64,000 nt of DNA from Glandiceps talaboti (GCF_964340395.1 NC_135555.1:26720725-26784724), one strand, 5' to 3'; positions 49,558 to 55,000 are shown, counted from the stretch's first letter. The notes: generated by a model from the letters alone, not told the origin. Program-made: numbers and translations.

Positions 49558-51481
49558 TCAGTTCTTGCCATTAGCATATGGAAAATGTGTAGCAAGTTTC
49601 ATCTGAATTGATGCCGTAGTGTTTAAGATATCACATCCACAGTCAGACATACATACATACATACATACATCATACATACATACATACGTACGTAAGTACG
49701 TACGTACGTACATACATACATACATACACACACATGTAGACACAGACAGACAGATGGACAGAGACGCACAGACACTGCATCATGCCTATAGCACAGCTGA
49801 ACCTTATCAGTTCAGTTGTGCTAAAAAGTGTTATCTTTCCTGTTTAGCCATTTTTGATTAAAATGGCCAACTTTCTGAAATAATTTGAAGTGGGAAAACC
49901 AAGACTGCTACCTACCTGACTAAGTTGGCTGTAGAGTGTGAGAGTATCCTCTACTTGTTCACGTCTCTCTTCAACATTTCTGATAAATGTTCTGAGATGT
50001 TGTTTGAGTGTCTTAGCTTGGTCTTTGATCCCAGCTGCTTCATAGTGTCCATGCTGGACCAACATACTAGCTTCCTCTAGTAAATCCTCCCCTTCACTAA
50101 TATGTTTCTATGGCAACAACAAGCAGTATCATCATAATTTGTTAATGACTGTGAAAAATGAACTATTTTATCCACTACACATAACAGAATTTATTAAGCT
50201 GAGTATTGCAATCAAATTCATTTTCTTTGAAAGATTTTTATGAAACACTTGACATAAAGACTTGCTGAATTGAAGGATAGAAACATAATTATATACTTCA
50301 GGTCAGACTTCATTTCATATTTTTGTCATCTCTATATGTTTCAGTTATTATAAGAGCTATTAGATGTAACAATTCAGTACAAATCTGTATGATCCTGTAA
50401 GTAAAATGTGTGTCATTCTGCAAATAAATTATAAAATTCATATTGTACTTACCATAGCAGTGAAGTAGAACTCGTCAAATTCCCTTTCTGCAGCTTTCAC
50501 GTATTCCAGTGTGTCTCCAATGTCGGCACTAGTATTGAGGAACGATTCTCCGTCATTACAAATCCACAACGCAACCTGTAGTATCATCATGAAAAGAATA
50601 CCTTTCAATAAATTACACAACACTAAGTTTTTCAATACATTCTTGCTAAGTGTAATATTTATCAATGTTTAATCAAGTGGCAGGGCAAGATGTCTCATTA
50701 GCTCTGTTACAGCTATTCATCATGTCCTTCACTATTGTAACTTTAGGGTGTGTACGTTTATTATTCATACATTAGTGAAAGTAAAGCAATGCAATGCAAT
50801 GCAATGCAATACAATGCAATACAATACAATGCAATGCAATACAATACAACATGCACAAGGGGGGTACAAGGACAGCTGCACTGTTCTTTATTTGGCCAAG
50901 ACTCTAGAGGGCAGCCTTCAAGTCACATCACTGTTTCATTAATAAACATTACAGCTTACAGATGTAGCACTGCTTCCCCAAGAAATATACAACACTCGTC
51001 ATGTCACCTGTTGCAAAATAGTTATCACAAAATGTAGATATCTTCTTATTGATTTGAAATGATCCATACAACATGTTTATTTTCACAGAGAGCAAAACAA
51101 CTTCTGAATCAGTGTTTCTATTAAGGTTTGGATATCCCAGCTTACAGAGGAGGCAAATCTGATAAAACTCACATGTGTTTCTACACTTAGTCCCATACTT
51201 TTGGTTCAAAAGAACCAAGTAAAAGTACATGGTGAACTCAGGTAGGTTTGACCTACTAACTGTCCACAATTACAAGACTGTATGGGTGGCATTGTTTGTC
51301 ATGCAAACTTTGTCGTACAACTGTTCTTTCTGGACTACTTACTTTACTTGATTCTTCTTCAAACAGTTTCAACTGTAAGTGTTGTTCTAGTTGGGAATGT
51401 TTGGATTCAGCCAGGCCATCTAGTGTTGTGACTACTTCATGAACTTGGTTGTACAACATGGTAACAATGTTGATGGAATCC
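14241..51481 (-). CDS. PLEKHG4-like: PLEKHG4/puratrophin-1-like RhoGEF gene (partial, 13 exons)
   Basis: Seen: thirteen minus-strand open segments, each bounded by AG and GT on the sense strand, join without phase conflict into 2734 coding bases (about 911 codons). Order: spectrin-like helices (residues 1-260), Ser/Glu-rich linker (260-407), DH domain (about 440-630), PH domain (about 633-748), Ser-rich tail (749-911). Known of the family: DH-PH proteins catalyse GDP/GTP exchange on Rho-type GTPases at membranes and the actin cortex; PLEKHG4, PLEKHG4B and zebrafish quattro have an N-terminal CRAL-TRIO-like region, spectrin repeats and then DH-PH. The strongest family match is the DH segment with [31 protein letters not shown] and [20 protein letters not shown]. 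Inference: 5' exons lie above 51481 (possibly beyond the window) and 3' exons below 14241; neither was recognised. MCF2/TRIO relatives are less likely because the RGQR-VFGNLEK block is not typical of them. Confidence 0.88.
14723..14956 (-). CDS. PLEKHG4-like: PLEKHG4-like exon 12: Ser-rich tail
   Basis: Two bases completing Gly, 77 codons, then one base. Acceptor TTTTTAG, donor GTACGT. Begins [20 protein letters not shown], then a serine-rich stretch ([19 protein letters not shown]) and [15 protein letters not shown]. Probably disordered, with basophilic-kinase-type sites (RNS, KRPLS). Confidence 0.86.
14985..16272 (+). mobile_element. Helitron-like family B, near-complete copy
   Basis: 5' motif TAGCACAAATG at 14995-15005, a short ATTGGCGTGGTCATATTGCT segment, then several diverged core repeats (about 150 bp; CCCACCAAATTTCAGCCCAA, ATTTGCATATCACTGATG), (AC)n at 16159-16220 and a terminal hairpin at 16236-16267 ending GTGCTAAAA. 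The 5' motif is the inverse of the 3' CAGTTGTGCTA. Fills most of the intron between GEF exons 12 and 11. No coding capacity. Confidence 0.72.
16273..16700. repeat. Dispersed repeat family C fragment
   Basis: Phrases shared with 29940-30130: GGTCAAAGGTTAAGGACTTA, ATGATGCATATTGTGAAA, GGTTTGGTTGAAATCAGTTG. Confidence 0.55.
16762..16881 (-). CDS. PLEKHG4-like: PLEKHG4-like exon 11: post-PH segment
   Basis: Two bases finishing the split Glu codon, 39 codons, then one base. Acceptor CTACAG, donor GTAAGT. Peptide [20 protein letters not shown] and [19 protein letters not shown]. The SDRAVNY block followed by [12 protein letters not shown] across the next junction resembles the segment that directly follows the PH domain in MCF2/PLEKHG4-type GEFs. 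Confidence 0.88.
16945..17036. repeat. Inverted repeat
   Basis: Left arm near 16949-16971 (ATTGCTGCCACAGTCTCTGG), right arm near 17013-17036 (CCAGAGGCTGTGGCAGCATT); 21 of 23 positions pair. The loop contains GAGGCTGTGGTTTGTGACAA, a diverged copy of which occurs at 58575-58612. Confidence 0.7.
17182..17481 (-). mobile_element. Non-LTR retroelement remnant, ORF2 linker region
   Basis: Minus-strand peptide [20 protein letters not shown] then [20 protein letters not shown] and [20 protein letters not shown]. The '[24 protein letters not shown]' text is typical of the segment between endonuclease and reverse transcriptase in a clade of animal non-LTR elements. It continues the copy whose endonuclease lies at 18081-20245. 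No reverse transcriptase follows. Confidence 0.7.
17521..18080. repeat. Minisatellite, 28 bp unit, exactly 20 copies
   Basis: Unit TGTGAGGGATGCTGACATGT plus GGTGTCAG. Extremely homogeneous; the only visible variant is TGCTAACATG instead of TGCTGACATG in a few units. It is embedded in the non-LTR remnant between the endonuclease and linker parts. Confidence 0.97.
18081..18508 (-). mobile_element. Non-LTR retroelement remnant, endonuclease C-terminal part
   Basis: Minus-strand [40 protein letters not shown] and [13 protein letters not shown] and S-x-LDH are the conserved GDFN-type and SDH-type motifs of apurinic-like endonucleases of non-LTR elements. Separated from the rest of the domain by the MITE at 18518-19234. 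Confidence 0.75.
18518..19234. mobile_element. MITE with 9-bp target duplication, copy 1 (717 bp)
   Basis: Ends TAGTCTTGCTGCTAGACGTT and GGTCTAGCAGATAGACTA, flanked by perfect AGTTGATAT on both sides (18509-18517 and 19235-19243). Each end also has an internal inverted repeat of CTAGAC-GTTC text, so each terminus can fold. No transposase. The interior carries about 180 bp absent from copy 2. A 9-bp duplication fits Mutator-like elements best; P-type (8 bp) or Merlin (8-9 bp) are alternatives. Inserted into the endonuclease of the non-LTR remnant. Confidence 0.85.
19222..19330. repeat. 34-bp tandem repeat, three copies
   Basis: Unit GTTGATATCATCATTCCAAT CACCTATGGTCAGA, derived from the endonuclease GDWNDDIN codons of the host non-LTR remnant; a further part-copy lies on the other side of the MITE at 18477-18511. 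Confidence 0.85.
19289..19632 (-). mobile_element. Non-LTR retroelement remnant, endonuclease middle
   Basis: Minus-strand pieces [15 protein letters not shown], then [39 protein letters not shown] and [17 protein letters not shown] and GDWN are conserved endonuclease motifs. One small deletion (near 19590) and one near 19510 shift the frame. Confidence 0.8.
19633..20126 (+). mobile_element. Helitron-like family A, copy A2 nested in non-LTR element
   Basis: 5' phrase AAGTCATTGATAATGACATA at 19638-19657, about two core repeats (GCCAGGCGGCCATATTGGAT), the CCAAGAAACGGCTGCGGA lead-in, a short ACGG/ACGC tract, ACCCAATTCATAAGTCCC, and a damaged 3' end GAACTAAG. It interrupts the endonuclease codons between 19632 and 20127. 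Confidence 0.72.
20127..20245 (-). mobile_element. Non-LTR retroelement remnant, ORF2 start
   Basis: Minus-strand [20 protein letters not shown] then [18 protein letters not shown]. 'ITSYNC.GIKSS' and 'FLQE.WLS' are the first two endonuclease motifs (the Asn of SYN and the catalytic Glu of LQE). It begins just after the ORF1 stop. Confidence 0.8.
20250..20872 (-). mobile_element. Non-LTR retroelement remnant, ORF1 C-terminal part
   Basis: Minus-strand [20 protein letters not shown] in the first part; after an in-frame stop, [20 protein letters not shown] and [20 protein letters not shown]. The 'LFVSRL.P.TTA' start and 'W..G.LVRKFYA.R' end suggest an RRM-like RNA-binding fold as in ORF1 proteins. 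Several stops; dead. Confidence 0.65.
20890..21691 (+). mobile_element. Helitron-like family B copy with AT-rich insert
   Basis: Core B phrase TTTTGGAATTGTTGATTTTT at the left, (AC)n at 21599-21634 and a well preserved 3' hairpin at 21657-21691 (TAGCACTACTGAAC / CAGTTGTGCTA) followed by AAAA. In between, 21040-21425 is a T- and A-run rich stretch (TTTTTCGTTTTTTCTATTGC, AAACAAGAAAAAAAGAAAAA) that alternates strand asymmetry and may be a separate fold-back insertion. Confidence 0.6.
21692..22082. other. Unannotated intron sequence
   Basis: No feature recognised before GEF exon 10. Confidence 0.4.
22083..22260 (-). CDS. PLEKHG4-like: PLEKHG4-like exon 10: PH domain C-terminal half
   Basis: 59 codons plus one base, acceptor GATTACAG, donor [26 protein letters not shown], then [20 protein letters not shown] and [11 protein letters not shown]. 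The invariant PH-domain C-helix Trp is the W of KAAWTD. The exon ends one base into a codon and the next exon supplies the other two bases, giving Glu. Confidence 0.93.
22285..25070 (+). mobile_element. Helitron-like family B copy expanded by a 42-bp array
   Basis: Degenerate 5' motif GTAACACAATT at 22291, four units of a 110-bp block (GGCTGTTGCTATGGGTGT, TTGCATACATTTTTTGAATG), then core B repeats from about 22915 (TCTGCAGAATAACACTTCTA). The core runs into the 42-bp array (23175-24868), emerges again as core B text (CTGGCCAGTAGTCTTGGAGT) and stops at about 25070 where the Penelope-like element starts, so the 3' hairpin is missing. Confidence 0.65.
23175..24868. repeat. Minisatellite, 42 bp unit, about 40 copies, derived from core B
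   Basis: Unit pieces: CCCCCAAGAATGTTCCCACC and AAATTTCAGACTAATCTACA. The same words occur once per core in dispersed family B copies (for example 15700-15850, CCACCAAATCTCAGCC with 'CTACACATTCC'). Both flanks are ordinary core B sequence, so this is local amplification of one core segment. Long plus-strand frames here are period artefacts. Confidence 0.95.
25071..26075 (+). mobile_element. Penelope-like element, reverse transcriptase part (damaged)
   Basis: Plus-strand pieces across several frameshifts: [14 protein letters not shown], then [12 protein letters not shown], the motif A region [27 protein letters not shown] (motif B), a FIDDGRG string at the place of the catalytic YxDD box, and [14 protein letters not shown]. 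Order and wording match Penelope-like reverse transcriptases. In-frame stop after KAVIV and multiple shifts; inactive. Interrupted at about 26075 by another retroelement. Confidence 0.85.
26076..26708 (+). mobile_element. 5'-truncated L2/CR1-type non-LTR element nested in the Penelope-like element
   Basis: Intact frame for the last 180 or so residues: [60 protein letters not shown] and [20 protein letters not shown], stop at about 26626. This is the C-terminal thumb/tail of CR1/L2-clade reverse transcriptases. The 3' end TTGGCGCTATATAAATTTAT followed by (AGAT)n is the usual L2-type tail. Less damaged than its host, hence younger. Confidence 0.88.
26709..27600 (+). mobile_element. Penelope-like element, connector and GIY-YIG endonuclease part
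   Basis: The interrupted protein resumes with [20 protein letters not shown], then [18 protein letters not shown], and after a frameshift near 27100 [20 protein letters not shown], the GIY-YIG-type core (here LYIGS, with the following R of VRHLGDRF), and [20 protein letters not shown]. 'C..C...YIGST' with a Cys pair in front is the Penelope-like C-terminal endonuclease. An insertion-like 37-bp string at 27094-27130 equals the 5' leader of family A. Confidence 0.85.
27601..28040. other. Unannotated intron sequence
   Basis: An 89-codon minus-strand frame (27637-27906) has no recognisable domain and is not reported as a gene. Confidence 0.4.
28041..28275. repeat. (ACGT)n, (ACAT)n and (AC)n compound microsatellite
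   Basis: A self-complementary (TACG)n run at about 28055-28088 (able to form cruciform) followed by (ATAC)n and mixed (AC)n/(ACGT)n to 28275. Confidence 0.95.
28390..28560 (-). CDS. PLEKHG4-like: PLEKHG4-like exon 9: PH domain N-terminal half
   Basis: 57 codons, phase 0 both sides, acceptor TTATAG, donor [26 protein letters not shown] and [20 protein letters not shown] are beta strands 1-4 of a RhoGEF-associated PH domain, with the usual 'G.LLRQDEF' opening and the hydrophobic [13 protein letters not shown] strand pair. Confidence 0.94.
28561..29560. other. Unannotated intron sequence
   Basis: No gene recognised. The phrase ACCTTTTGCCTTCCCATCAT followed by GTTGTAG recurs at 28943 and 29241 (CTTTTACCTT version), suggesting an old dispersed repeat. 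Confidence 0.4.
29560..30130. repeat. Dispersed repeat family C with nuclear-receptor-like half sites
   Basis: Two to three diverged units recognised by ATATGGGTGTAGGCACTTGA and AAATATGGCCACCATT. At 29924-29936 a perfect DR1 (AGGTCA A AGGTCA) is present; further half sites lie at 29583, 29680 and 29850. Confidence 0.6.
30131..30351. other. Unannotated intron sequence
   Basis: No feature recognised before GEF exon 8. Confidence 0.4.
30352..30429 (-). CDS. PLEKHG4-like: PLEKHG4-like exon 8: last DH helix
   Basis: 26 codons, phase 0 both sides, acceptor TATCTAG, donor GTAAGT. Peptide [20 protein letters not shown] then SLKDCD corresponds to the final DH helix that links to the PH domain ('[16 protein letters not shown]' is typical of this clade). 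It is too short to be noticed as an open frame on its own and was found by homology and splice phase. Confidence 0.9.
30526..35243. repeat. Minisatellite, 24 bp unit, about 196 copies
   Basis: Unit GGCATTTCAGATGACATTTG plus ATAG. It takes up about 94% of the intron between GEF exons 7 and 8. Variants at four positions (ACATTTG/ACACTTG/ACATATG, ATAGGG/ATAGAG/ATGGGG, GGCATT/GACATT). Higher-order organisation is visible: units beginning ATGCCACTTG recur at 33801, 34281, 34617, 34953, 35169, 35193 and 35217, always multiples of 24 apart, and the unit order after 33801 is repeated after 34617 (816 bp). A two-base deletion near 32489 splits the open frames. The 3n period keeps both strands open; not a protein gene. 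Confidence 0.97.
35465..35695 (-). CDS. PLEKHG4-like: PLEKHG4-like exon 7: DH domain CR3
   Basis: 77 codons, phase 0 both sides, acceptor TTACAG, donor GTAAAT. Contains [12 protein letters not shown] and the hallmark third conserved region [20 protein letters not shown], then [19 protein letters not shown]3 forms the core helix of the GTPase-binding face in DH domains. Its downstream intron is nearly pure 24-bp minisatellite. Confidence 0.95.
35800..36986 (+). mobile_element. Helitron-like family B copy
   Basis: Degenerate 5' motif at 35809-35820 (GTAACATAACTG), 110-bp blocks (CTGTTGCTATGGGTGTGGTC), core B repeats from about 36530 (TTTGCATATCACTGATGGGA), (AC)n at 36879-36940, and the 3' hairpin 36955-36986. 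35815-36425 is nearly the same as 42235-42890 in another intron of the same gene. Confidence 0.7.
36987..37290. other. Unannotated intron sequence
   Basis: No feature recognised. Confidence 0.4.
37291..38832. repeat. Satellite-like array, 77 bp unit with E-box, 20 copies
   Basis: Unit pieces: CATTGCAGTACCGGGCATAT, AACGACATGTTTGGTATTCG, TGACAACCACGTGATATTGC, GTGTTCATTTTGCTCGT. Most units keep the palindrome CACGTG; a few have CACATG. CpG content is higher than in the flanks. Period is strictly 77 bp across the array. Confidence 0.97.
38833..39389. other. Unannotated intron sequence
   Basis: No feature recognised apart from a short (CATTGA)n-like run at 39255-39285 (TTGACATTGACATTG). Confidence 0.4.
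39390..39563 (-). CDS. PLEKHG4-like: PLEKHG4-like exon 6: DH domain middle
   Basis: 58 codons, phase 0 both sides, acceptor TTGCAG, donor GTAAGC. Contains [19 protein letters not shown] and [20 protein letters not shown], the most diagnostic block for the PLEKHG4/quattro clade. It sits alone between two near-duplicate Helitron-like copies (35815-36425 and 42235-42890) and three minisatellites. Confidence 0.93.
39711..40285. repeat. Minisatellite, 53 bp unit, about 11 copies
   Basis: Unit pieces: AATCTAATACAAGTAAGCCA, ATGCTATGTTCATAGGTTGA, CAATCTTAGTCTA. The last units share AAGGCAATG in place of AAGCCAATG. Confidence 0.96.
40300..41375. repeat. Minisatellite, 44 bp unit, about 24 copies
   Basis: Unit pieces: CATAGTAAATAGATTAACCA, GCTCTGTTACAGGGGTAACC, AGGC. 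Two main unit types alternate in blocks (AACCAGCTCTGTTACAGGGG and AACAAGCTCTATTACAGGAG). Confidence 0.96.
41495..41945 (+). mobile_element. Helitron-like family B, 3' part with complex microsatellite
   Basis: Core phrase TTTTTGACTTTAAGTGCTTC leads into (AC)n, (ACGC)n and (ATAC)n between 41640 and 41885, then a degenerate terminal hairpin (AGCACGTACTATTGAAC / GCAGTTGTGCTA) at 41907-41941 and AAAA. The element ends 30 bp before GEF exon 5. Confidence 0.7.
41978..42169 (-). CDS. PLEKHG4-like: PLEKHG4-like exon 5: start of DH domain (CR1)
   Basis: 64 codons, phase 0 both sides, acceptor TTTAAG, donor GTAGGA. It contains the first conserved region of RhoGEF domains: [20 protein letters not shown] followed by LNYIIQ, including the E-x-x-Y helix that contacts switch I of the GTPase in this family. 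The Lys/Arg-rich stretch EEDKKRRKK precedes it. Confidence 0.92.
42225..42900 (+). mobile_element. Helitron-like family B, 5' part with (GACA)n
   Basis: 5' motif TAGCATAACTG at 42241-42251, then 110-bp blocks and a (GACA)n run at about 42766-42805. Nearly the same as 35815-36425 but with the tetranucleotide expansion where the other copy has one GACA. Confidence 0.7.
42901..43744. repeat. Dispersed repeat shared with 57560-58400
   Basis: Phrases CTTTCTTGGTTGTCTTATTG, AACAAAGTTAAGCTCAATCT and core B text (AACACTTTCAGAAACATCTC) occur in the same order at 57560-58400, about 14.6 kb away. No genes. Confidence 0.65.
43745..44695 (+). mobile_element. Helitron-like family A copy A3 (lacks own 3' end)
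   Basis: 5' leader AAGTCATTGAGAATGACATA at 43748 followed by about six core repeats of 145-157 bp (CAAACAAAATGGCTGCCAGG, GTCATAGAACACTGTCCTAA). Breaks off at 44695; a new family A leader starts at 44736. Confidence 0.75.
44733..45250 (+). mobile_element. Helitron-like family A copy A4
   Basis: Leader (CTTGAGAATGACATAGTCCC), one and a half cores, CCAAGAAACAGCTGCGGA, (ACGG/ACGC)n at 45148-45200, ACCCAATCCATAAGTCCC and an intact terminal hairpin at 45217-45248 (AGTCCCC...GGGGACT) ending CTAA. Confidence 0.78.
45251..45640. promoter_or_regulatory. CpG-rich intronic patch (candidate internal promoter)
   Basis: About 20 CpGs in 390 bp (CGATAGCGATAGAAGACGAT, TTACGCGTATCTACGC, CTCGTTACGACGCG) inside otherwise CpG-poor intron between GEF exons 5 and 4, immediately downstream of family A copy A4. 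No long frame and no TATA box. It could be a promoter, an unmethylated young repeat, or an insertion of foreign origin. Confidence 0.25.
45841..46608 (-). CDS. PLEKHG4-like: PLEKHG4-like exon 4: last spectrin-like helices and Ser-rich linker
   Basis: The largest exon, 256 codons, phase 0 both sides, acceptor TTTAAAG and donor GTGAGA. The first third is helical ([19 protein letters not shown], a CCTRDG motif, then coiled-coil-like Lys/Glu/Leu). The rest is low-complexity: an acidic block ([14 protein letters not shown]), a Ser-rich block ([17 protein letters not shown]) and a basic patch, ending FTQQQ. Inference: a flexible linker between the spectrin region and the DH domain, likely phosphorylated. 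An open frame on the opposite strand over this exon is a composition shadow. Confidence 0.87.
46925..47046. repeat. 25-bp tandem repeat, five copies
   Basis: Unit GGTGTTGTCATAATAAACAT plus TACTT. Confidence 0.93.
47002..47256 (-). CDS. Unrecognised ORF in CpG-richer patch
   Basis: An 84-codon minus-strand frame ([20 protein letters not shown] at its start, then [19 protein letters not shown]) whose coding half has more CpG than its surroundings and no low complexity. I do not recognise it. It lies in the intron between exons 3 and 4 of the GEF gene, directly next to a 25-bp repeat (46925-47046) and the family A element that starts at 47306. It could be a fragment of an old gene copy or chance. 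Confidence 0.2.
   Translation of the reverse strand: MDAIIFVVYDSMSADFSFATVANDVRNIFAKFEFDSSMRMWQIGSVNTESILCEVEVRYAFKHCKILPHVIMTTPSNVYYDNTK
47306..48408 (+). mobile_element. Helitron-like family A, complete-looking copy A5
   Basis: Leader with small hairpin GTCATTGAGAATGAC at 47306-47320, 5' motif TAGTCCCCGC and ATGATTGGGTT, about six core repeats, CCAAGAAACGGCTCTGGA, short (GACGGAC)n, ACCCAATCCATAAG, terminal hairpin at 48374-48406 (AGTCCCCACC / GGTGGGGACT, inner stem CGGAC-TTC-GTCCG), then CTAA. The 5' words TAGTCCCC and ATTGGGTT recur inverted at the 3' end. No coding capacity. Confidence 0.8.
48409..49823 (+). mobile_element. Helitron-like element with a third core type, split by a MITE
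   Basis: Three core repeats of about 160 bp at 48409-48880 (GGTACATCAACAAACTTTAT, TTAATTATGCAAATTAG) continue after the MITE at 49438, then (GACA)n at 49503-49556, (CATA)n/(ACGT)n at 49643-49735 and the best preserved family B-type hairpin (49789-49823; TAGCACAGCTGAAC / GTTCAGTTGTGCTA, one mismatch in 14). It therefore shares the B terminus but carries a different core. Confidence 0.68.
48891..49428. mobile_element. MITE with 9-bp target duplication, copy 2 (538 bp)
   Basis: Same ends as copy 1 (TAGTCTTGCTGCTAGACGTT left, GGGCTAGCTGATAGACTA right), flanked by perfect GTCTAGCCA at 48882-48890 and 49429-49437. Terminal sub-repeats (GTTCGGGC ... GCCCGAAC) are better preserved than in copy 1. 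Internal 180 bp deleted relative to copy 1 near 49087. Confidence 0.9.
49916..50107 (-). CDS. PLEKHG4-like: PLEKHG4-like exon 3: spectrin-like helices
   Basis: 64 codons, phase 0 at both ends, acceptor CCATAG, donor GTAGGT. Heptad-like pattern with [19 protein letters not shown] and [17 protein letters not shown], typical of the second and third helices of a spectrin-like repeat. Confidence 0.85.
50453..50575 (-). CDS. PLEKHG4-like: PLEKHG4-like exon 2: spectrin-like repeat start
   Basis: 41 codons, phase 0 at both ends, acceptor CTACAG and donor GTAAGT. It opens with [20 protein letters not shown], the pattern seen at the start of spectrin-like repeats in MCF2L/PLEKHG4-type GEFs (hydrophobic-Trp, then 'GE.FL'), and continues with an acidic helix ending FDEFYFTAM. 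Confidence 0.85.
50576..51342. repeat. Intron with (GCAAT)n microsatellite
   Basis: A GCAATGCAATGCAATACAAT run lies at about 50785-50848. The remainder of this intron shows nothing recognisable. Confidence 0.8.
51343..51481 (-). CDS. PLEKHG4-like: PLEKHG4-like exon 1 of those seen: spectrin-like helix
   Basis: 46 complete codons preceded by one base that finishes a codon from an unseen upstream exon. The acceptor reads CATATAG before the exon and the donor GTAAG follows the Lys codon of EEESSK. The peptide ([17 protein letters not shown], then a Gln/Leu/Glu-rich stretch) looks like an amphipathic spectrin-type helix. Because it starts inside a codon, at least one more 5' exon must exist; I did not find it between 51482 and 64000. 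Confidence 0.8.
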
Positions 51482-52015
51482 CTATATGCAAATAACATAG
51501 TAATTTTAGAATAACTGTCTTCAGGAACAAAATCAGTTTTTATCATGAACTCCAAGAAAATTATAACTGACCTTTGAGGATTTGATTGACTGTTTTTATT
51601 TTGGTAAAATTTGGACAATAACGGAGATAGAACAAGTATATATTTTGTTAATGGAGACCAAAGTTTTGAACTGAAGCAAAATAAAGATGACTGTAAACCA
51701 AGAATGACATTAAAATTCATAATCCGTGCAAATGTGACTAAAAGGCTTAGCCTGGTATCAGCTATATCAAATGCAAAGTTGTCATCCCATAGAATATTTG
51801 TGCAGTGTCCTTTGACTTGTGTGTCAGTCTTTTTTGGGGGCTGTGTAAGAACTTGAAAACTTTAACTCTATGAGACCATAACAAATACATCATGTTAGTG
51901 TGTCACAACTGTATTGATAACAAATATATAGGTAAATACATACTGACGTCATGGATTTTACTTGGCAATCTTTTTGTTTTTTGTTCAAAGGAAAGTCGAT
52001 GGAAAAAACAACATG
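51482..52015. other. Unannotated sequence upstream of the first exon seen
   Basis: Searched for a further GEF exon ending in phase 2 with a GT donor; none recognised. Confidence 0.4.
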
Positions 52016-55000
52016 TAATCCCTATACTGGTGTCCATTTTGTCATACATGTACATCCCAATACTAGTGTCCATTTTGTCATACATCCCTATACTAGTGTC
52101 CATTTTGTCATACATCCCTATACTAGTGTCCATTTTGTCATACATCCCTATACTAGTGTCCATTTTGTCATACATCCCAATACTAGTGTCCATTTTGTCA
52201 TACATCCCTATACTAGTGTCCATTTTGTCATACATCCCTATACTAGTGTCCATTTTGTCATACATCCCTATACTGGTGTCCATTTTGTCATACATCCCTA
52301 TACTGGTGTCTATTTTGTCATACATCCCTATATTAGTGTCCATTTTGTCATACATCCCTATACTAGTGTCCATTTTGTCATACATCCCTATACTAGTGTC
52401 CATTTTGTCATACATCCCTATACTGGTGTCCATTTTGTCATACATCCCTATATTAGTGTCCATTTTGTCATACATCCCTATACTAGTGTCCATTTTGTCA
52501 TACATCCCTATACTGGTGTCCATTTTGTCATACATCCCTATACTAGTGTCCATTTTGTCATACATCCCTATACTAGTGTCCATTTTGTCATACATCCCTA
52601 TACTAGTGTCCATTTTGTCATACATCCCTATACTAGTGTCCATTTTGTCATACATCCCTATACTGGTGTCCATTTTGTCATACATCCCTATACTAGTGTC
52701 CATTTTGTCATACATCCCTATACTGGTGTCCATTTTGTCATACATCCCTATACTAGTGTCCATTTTGTCATACATCCCTATACTAGTGTCCATTTTGTCA
52801 TACATCCCTATACTGGTGTCCATTTTGTCATACATCCCTATACTAGTGTCCATTTTGTCATACATCCCTATACTGGTGTCCATTTTGTCATACATCCCTA
52901 TACTAGTGTCCATTTTGTCATACATCCCTATACTGTGTCCATTTTGTCATACATCCCTATACTAGTGTCCATTTTGTCATACATCCCTATACTAGTGTCC
53001 ATTTTGTCATACATCCCTATACTGGTGTCCATTTTGTCATACATCCCAATACTAGTGTCCATTTTGTCATACATCCCTATACTAGTGTCCATTTTGTCAT
53101 ACATCCCTATACTGGTGTCCATTTTGTCATACATCCCTATACTGGTGTCCATTTTGTCATACATCCCTATACTAGTGTCCATTTTGTCATACATCCCTAT
53201 ACTGGTGTCCATTTTGTCATACATCCCTATACTAGTGTCCATTTTGTCATACATCCCTATACTGGTGTCTATTTTGTCATACATCCCTATACTAGTGTCC
53301 ATTTTGTCATACATCCCTATACTGGTGTCCATTTTGTCATACATCCCTATACTGGTGTCCATTTTGTCATACATCCCTATACTAGTGTCCATTTTGTCAT
53401 ACATCCCTATACTGGTGTCTATTTTATCATACATCCCTATACTAGTGTCCATTTTGTCATACATCCCTATACTAGTGTCCATTTTGTCATACATCCCTAT
53501 ACTGGTGTCCATTTTGTCATACATCCCAATACTAGTGTCCATTTTGTCATACATCCCTATACTGGTGTCCATTTTGTCATACATCCCTATACTAGTGTCC
53601 ATTTTGTCATACATCCCTATACTAGTGTCCATTTTGTCATACATCCCTATACTAGTGTCCATTTTGTCATACATCCCTATACTAGTGTCCATTTTGTCAT
53701 ACATCCCTATACTGGTGTCCATTTTGTCATACATCCCAATACTAGTGTCCATTTTGTCATACATCCCTATACTGGTGTCCATTTTGTCATACATCCCTAT
53801 ACTAGTGTCCATTTTGTCATACATCCCTATACTAGTGTCCATTTTGTCATACATCCCTATACTAGTGTCCATTTTGTCATACATCCCTATACTAGTGTCC
53901 ATTTTGTCATACATCCCTATACTGGTGTCCATTTTGTCATACATCCCTATACTAGTGTCTATTTTGTCATACATCCCTATACTAGTGTCTATTTTGTCAT
54001 ACATCCCTATACTGGTGTCCATTTTGTCATACATCCCTATACTGGTGTCCATTTTGTCATACATCCCTATACTAGTGTCTATTTTGTCATACATCCCTAT
54101 ACTGGTGTCCATTTTGTCATACATCCCTATACTAGTGTCCATTTTGTCATACATCCCTATACTAGTGTCCATTTTGTCATACATCCCTATACTAGTGTCC
54201 ATTTTGTCATACATCCCTATACTAGTGTCTATTTTGTCATACATCCCTATACTAGTGTCCATTTTGTCATACATCCCTATACTAGTGTCTATTTTGTCAT
54301 ACATCCCTATACTGGTGTCCATTTTGTCATACATCCCTATACTGGTGTCCATTTTGTCATACATCCCTATACTGGTGTCCATTTTGTCATACATCCCTAT
54401 ACTAGTGTCCATTTTGTCATACATCCCTATACTAGTGTCCATTTTGTCATACATCCCTATACTAGTGTCTATTTTGTCATACATCCCTATACTGGTGTCC
54501 ATTTTGTCATACATCCCTATACTGGTGTCCATTTTGTCATACATCCCTATACTAGTGTCCATTTTGTCATACATCCCTATACTGGTGTCCATTTTGTCAT
54601 ACATCCCTATACTGGTGTCCATTTTGTCATACATCCCTATACTAGTGTCCATTTTGTCATACATCCCTATACTAGTGTCTATTTTGTCATACATCCCTAT
54701 ACTGGTGTCCATTTTGTCATACATCCCTATACTAGTGTCCATTTTGTCATACATCCCTATACTGGTGTCCATTTTGTCATACATCCCTATACTAGTGTCC
54801 ATTTTGTCATACATCCCTATACTAGTGTCCATTTTGTCATACATCCCTATACTAGTGTCCATTTTGTCATACATCCCTATACTGGTGTCCATTTTGTCAT
54901 ACATCCCTATACTAGTGTCCATTTTGTCATACATCCCTATACTGGTGTCCATTTTGTCATACATCCCTATACTAGTGTCCATTTTGTCATACATCCCTAT

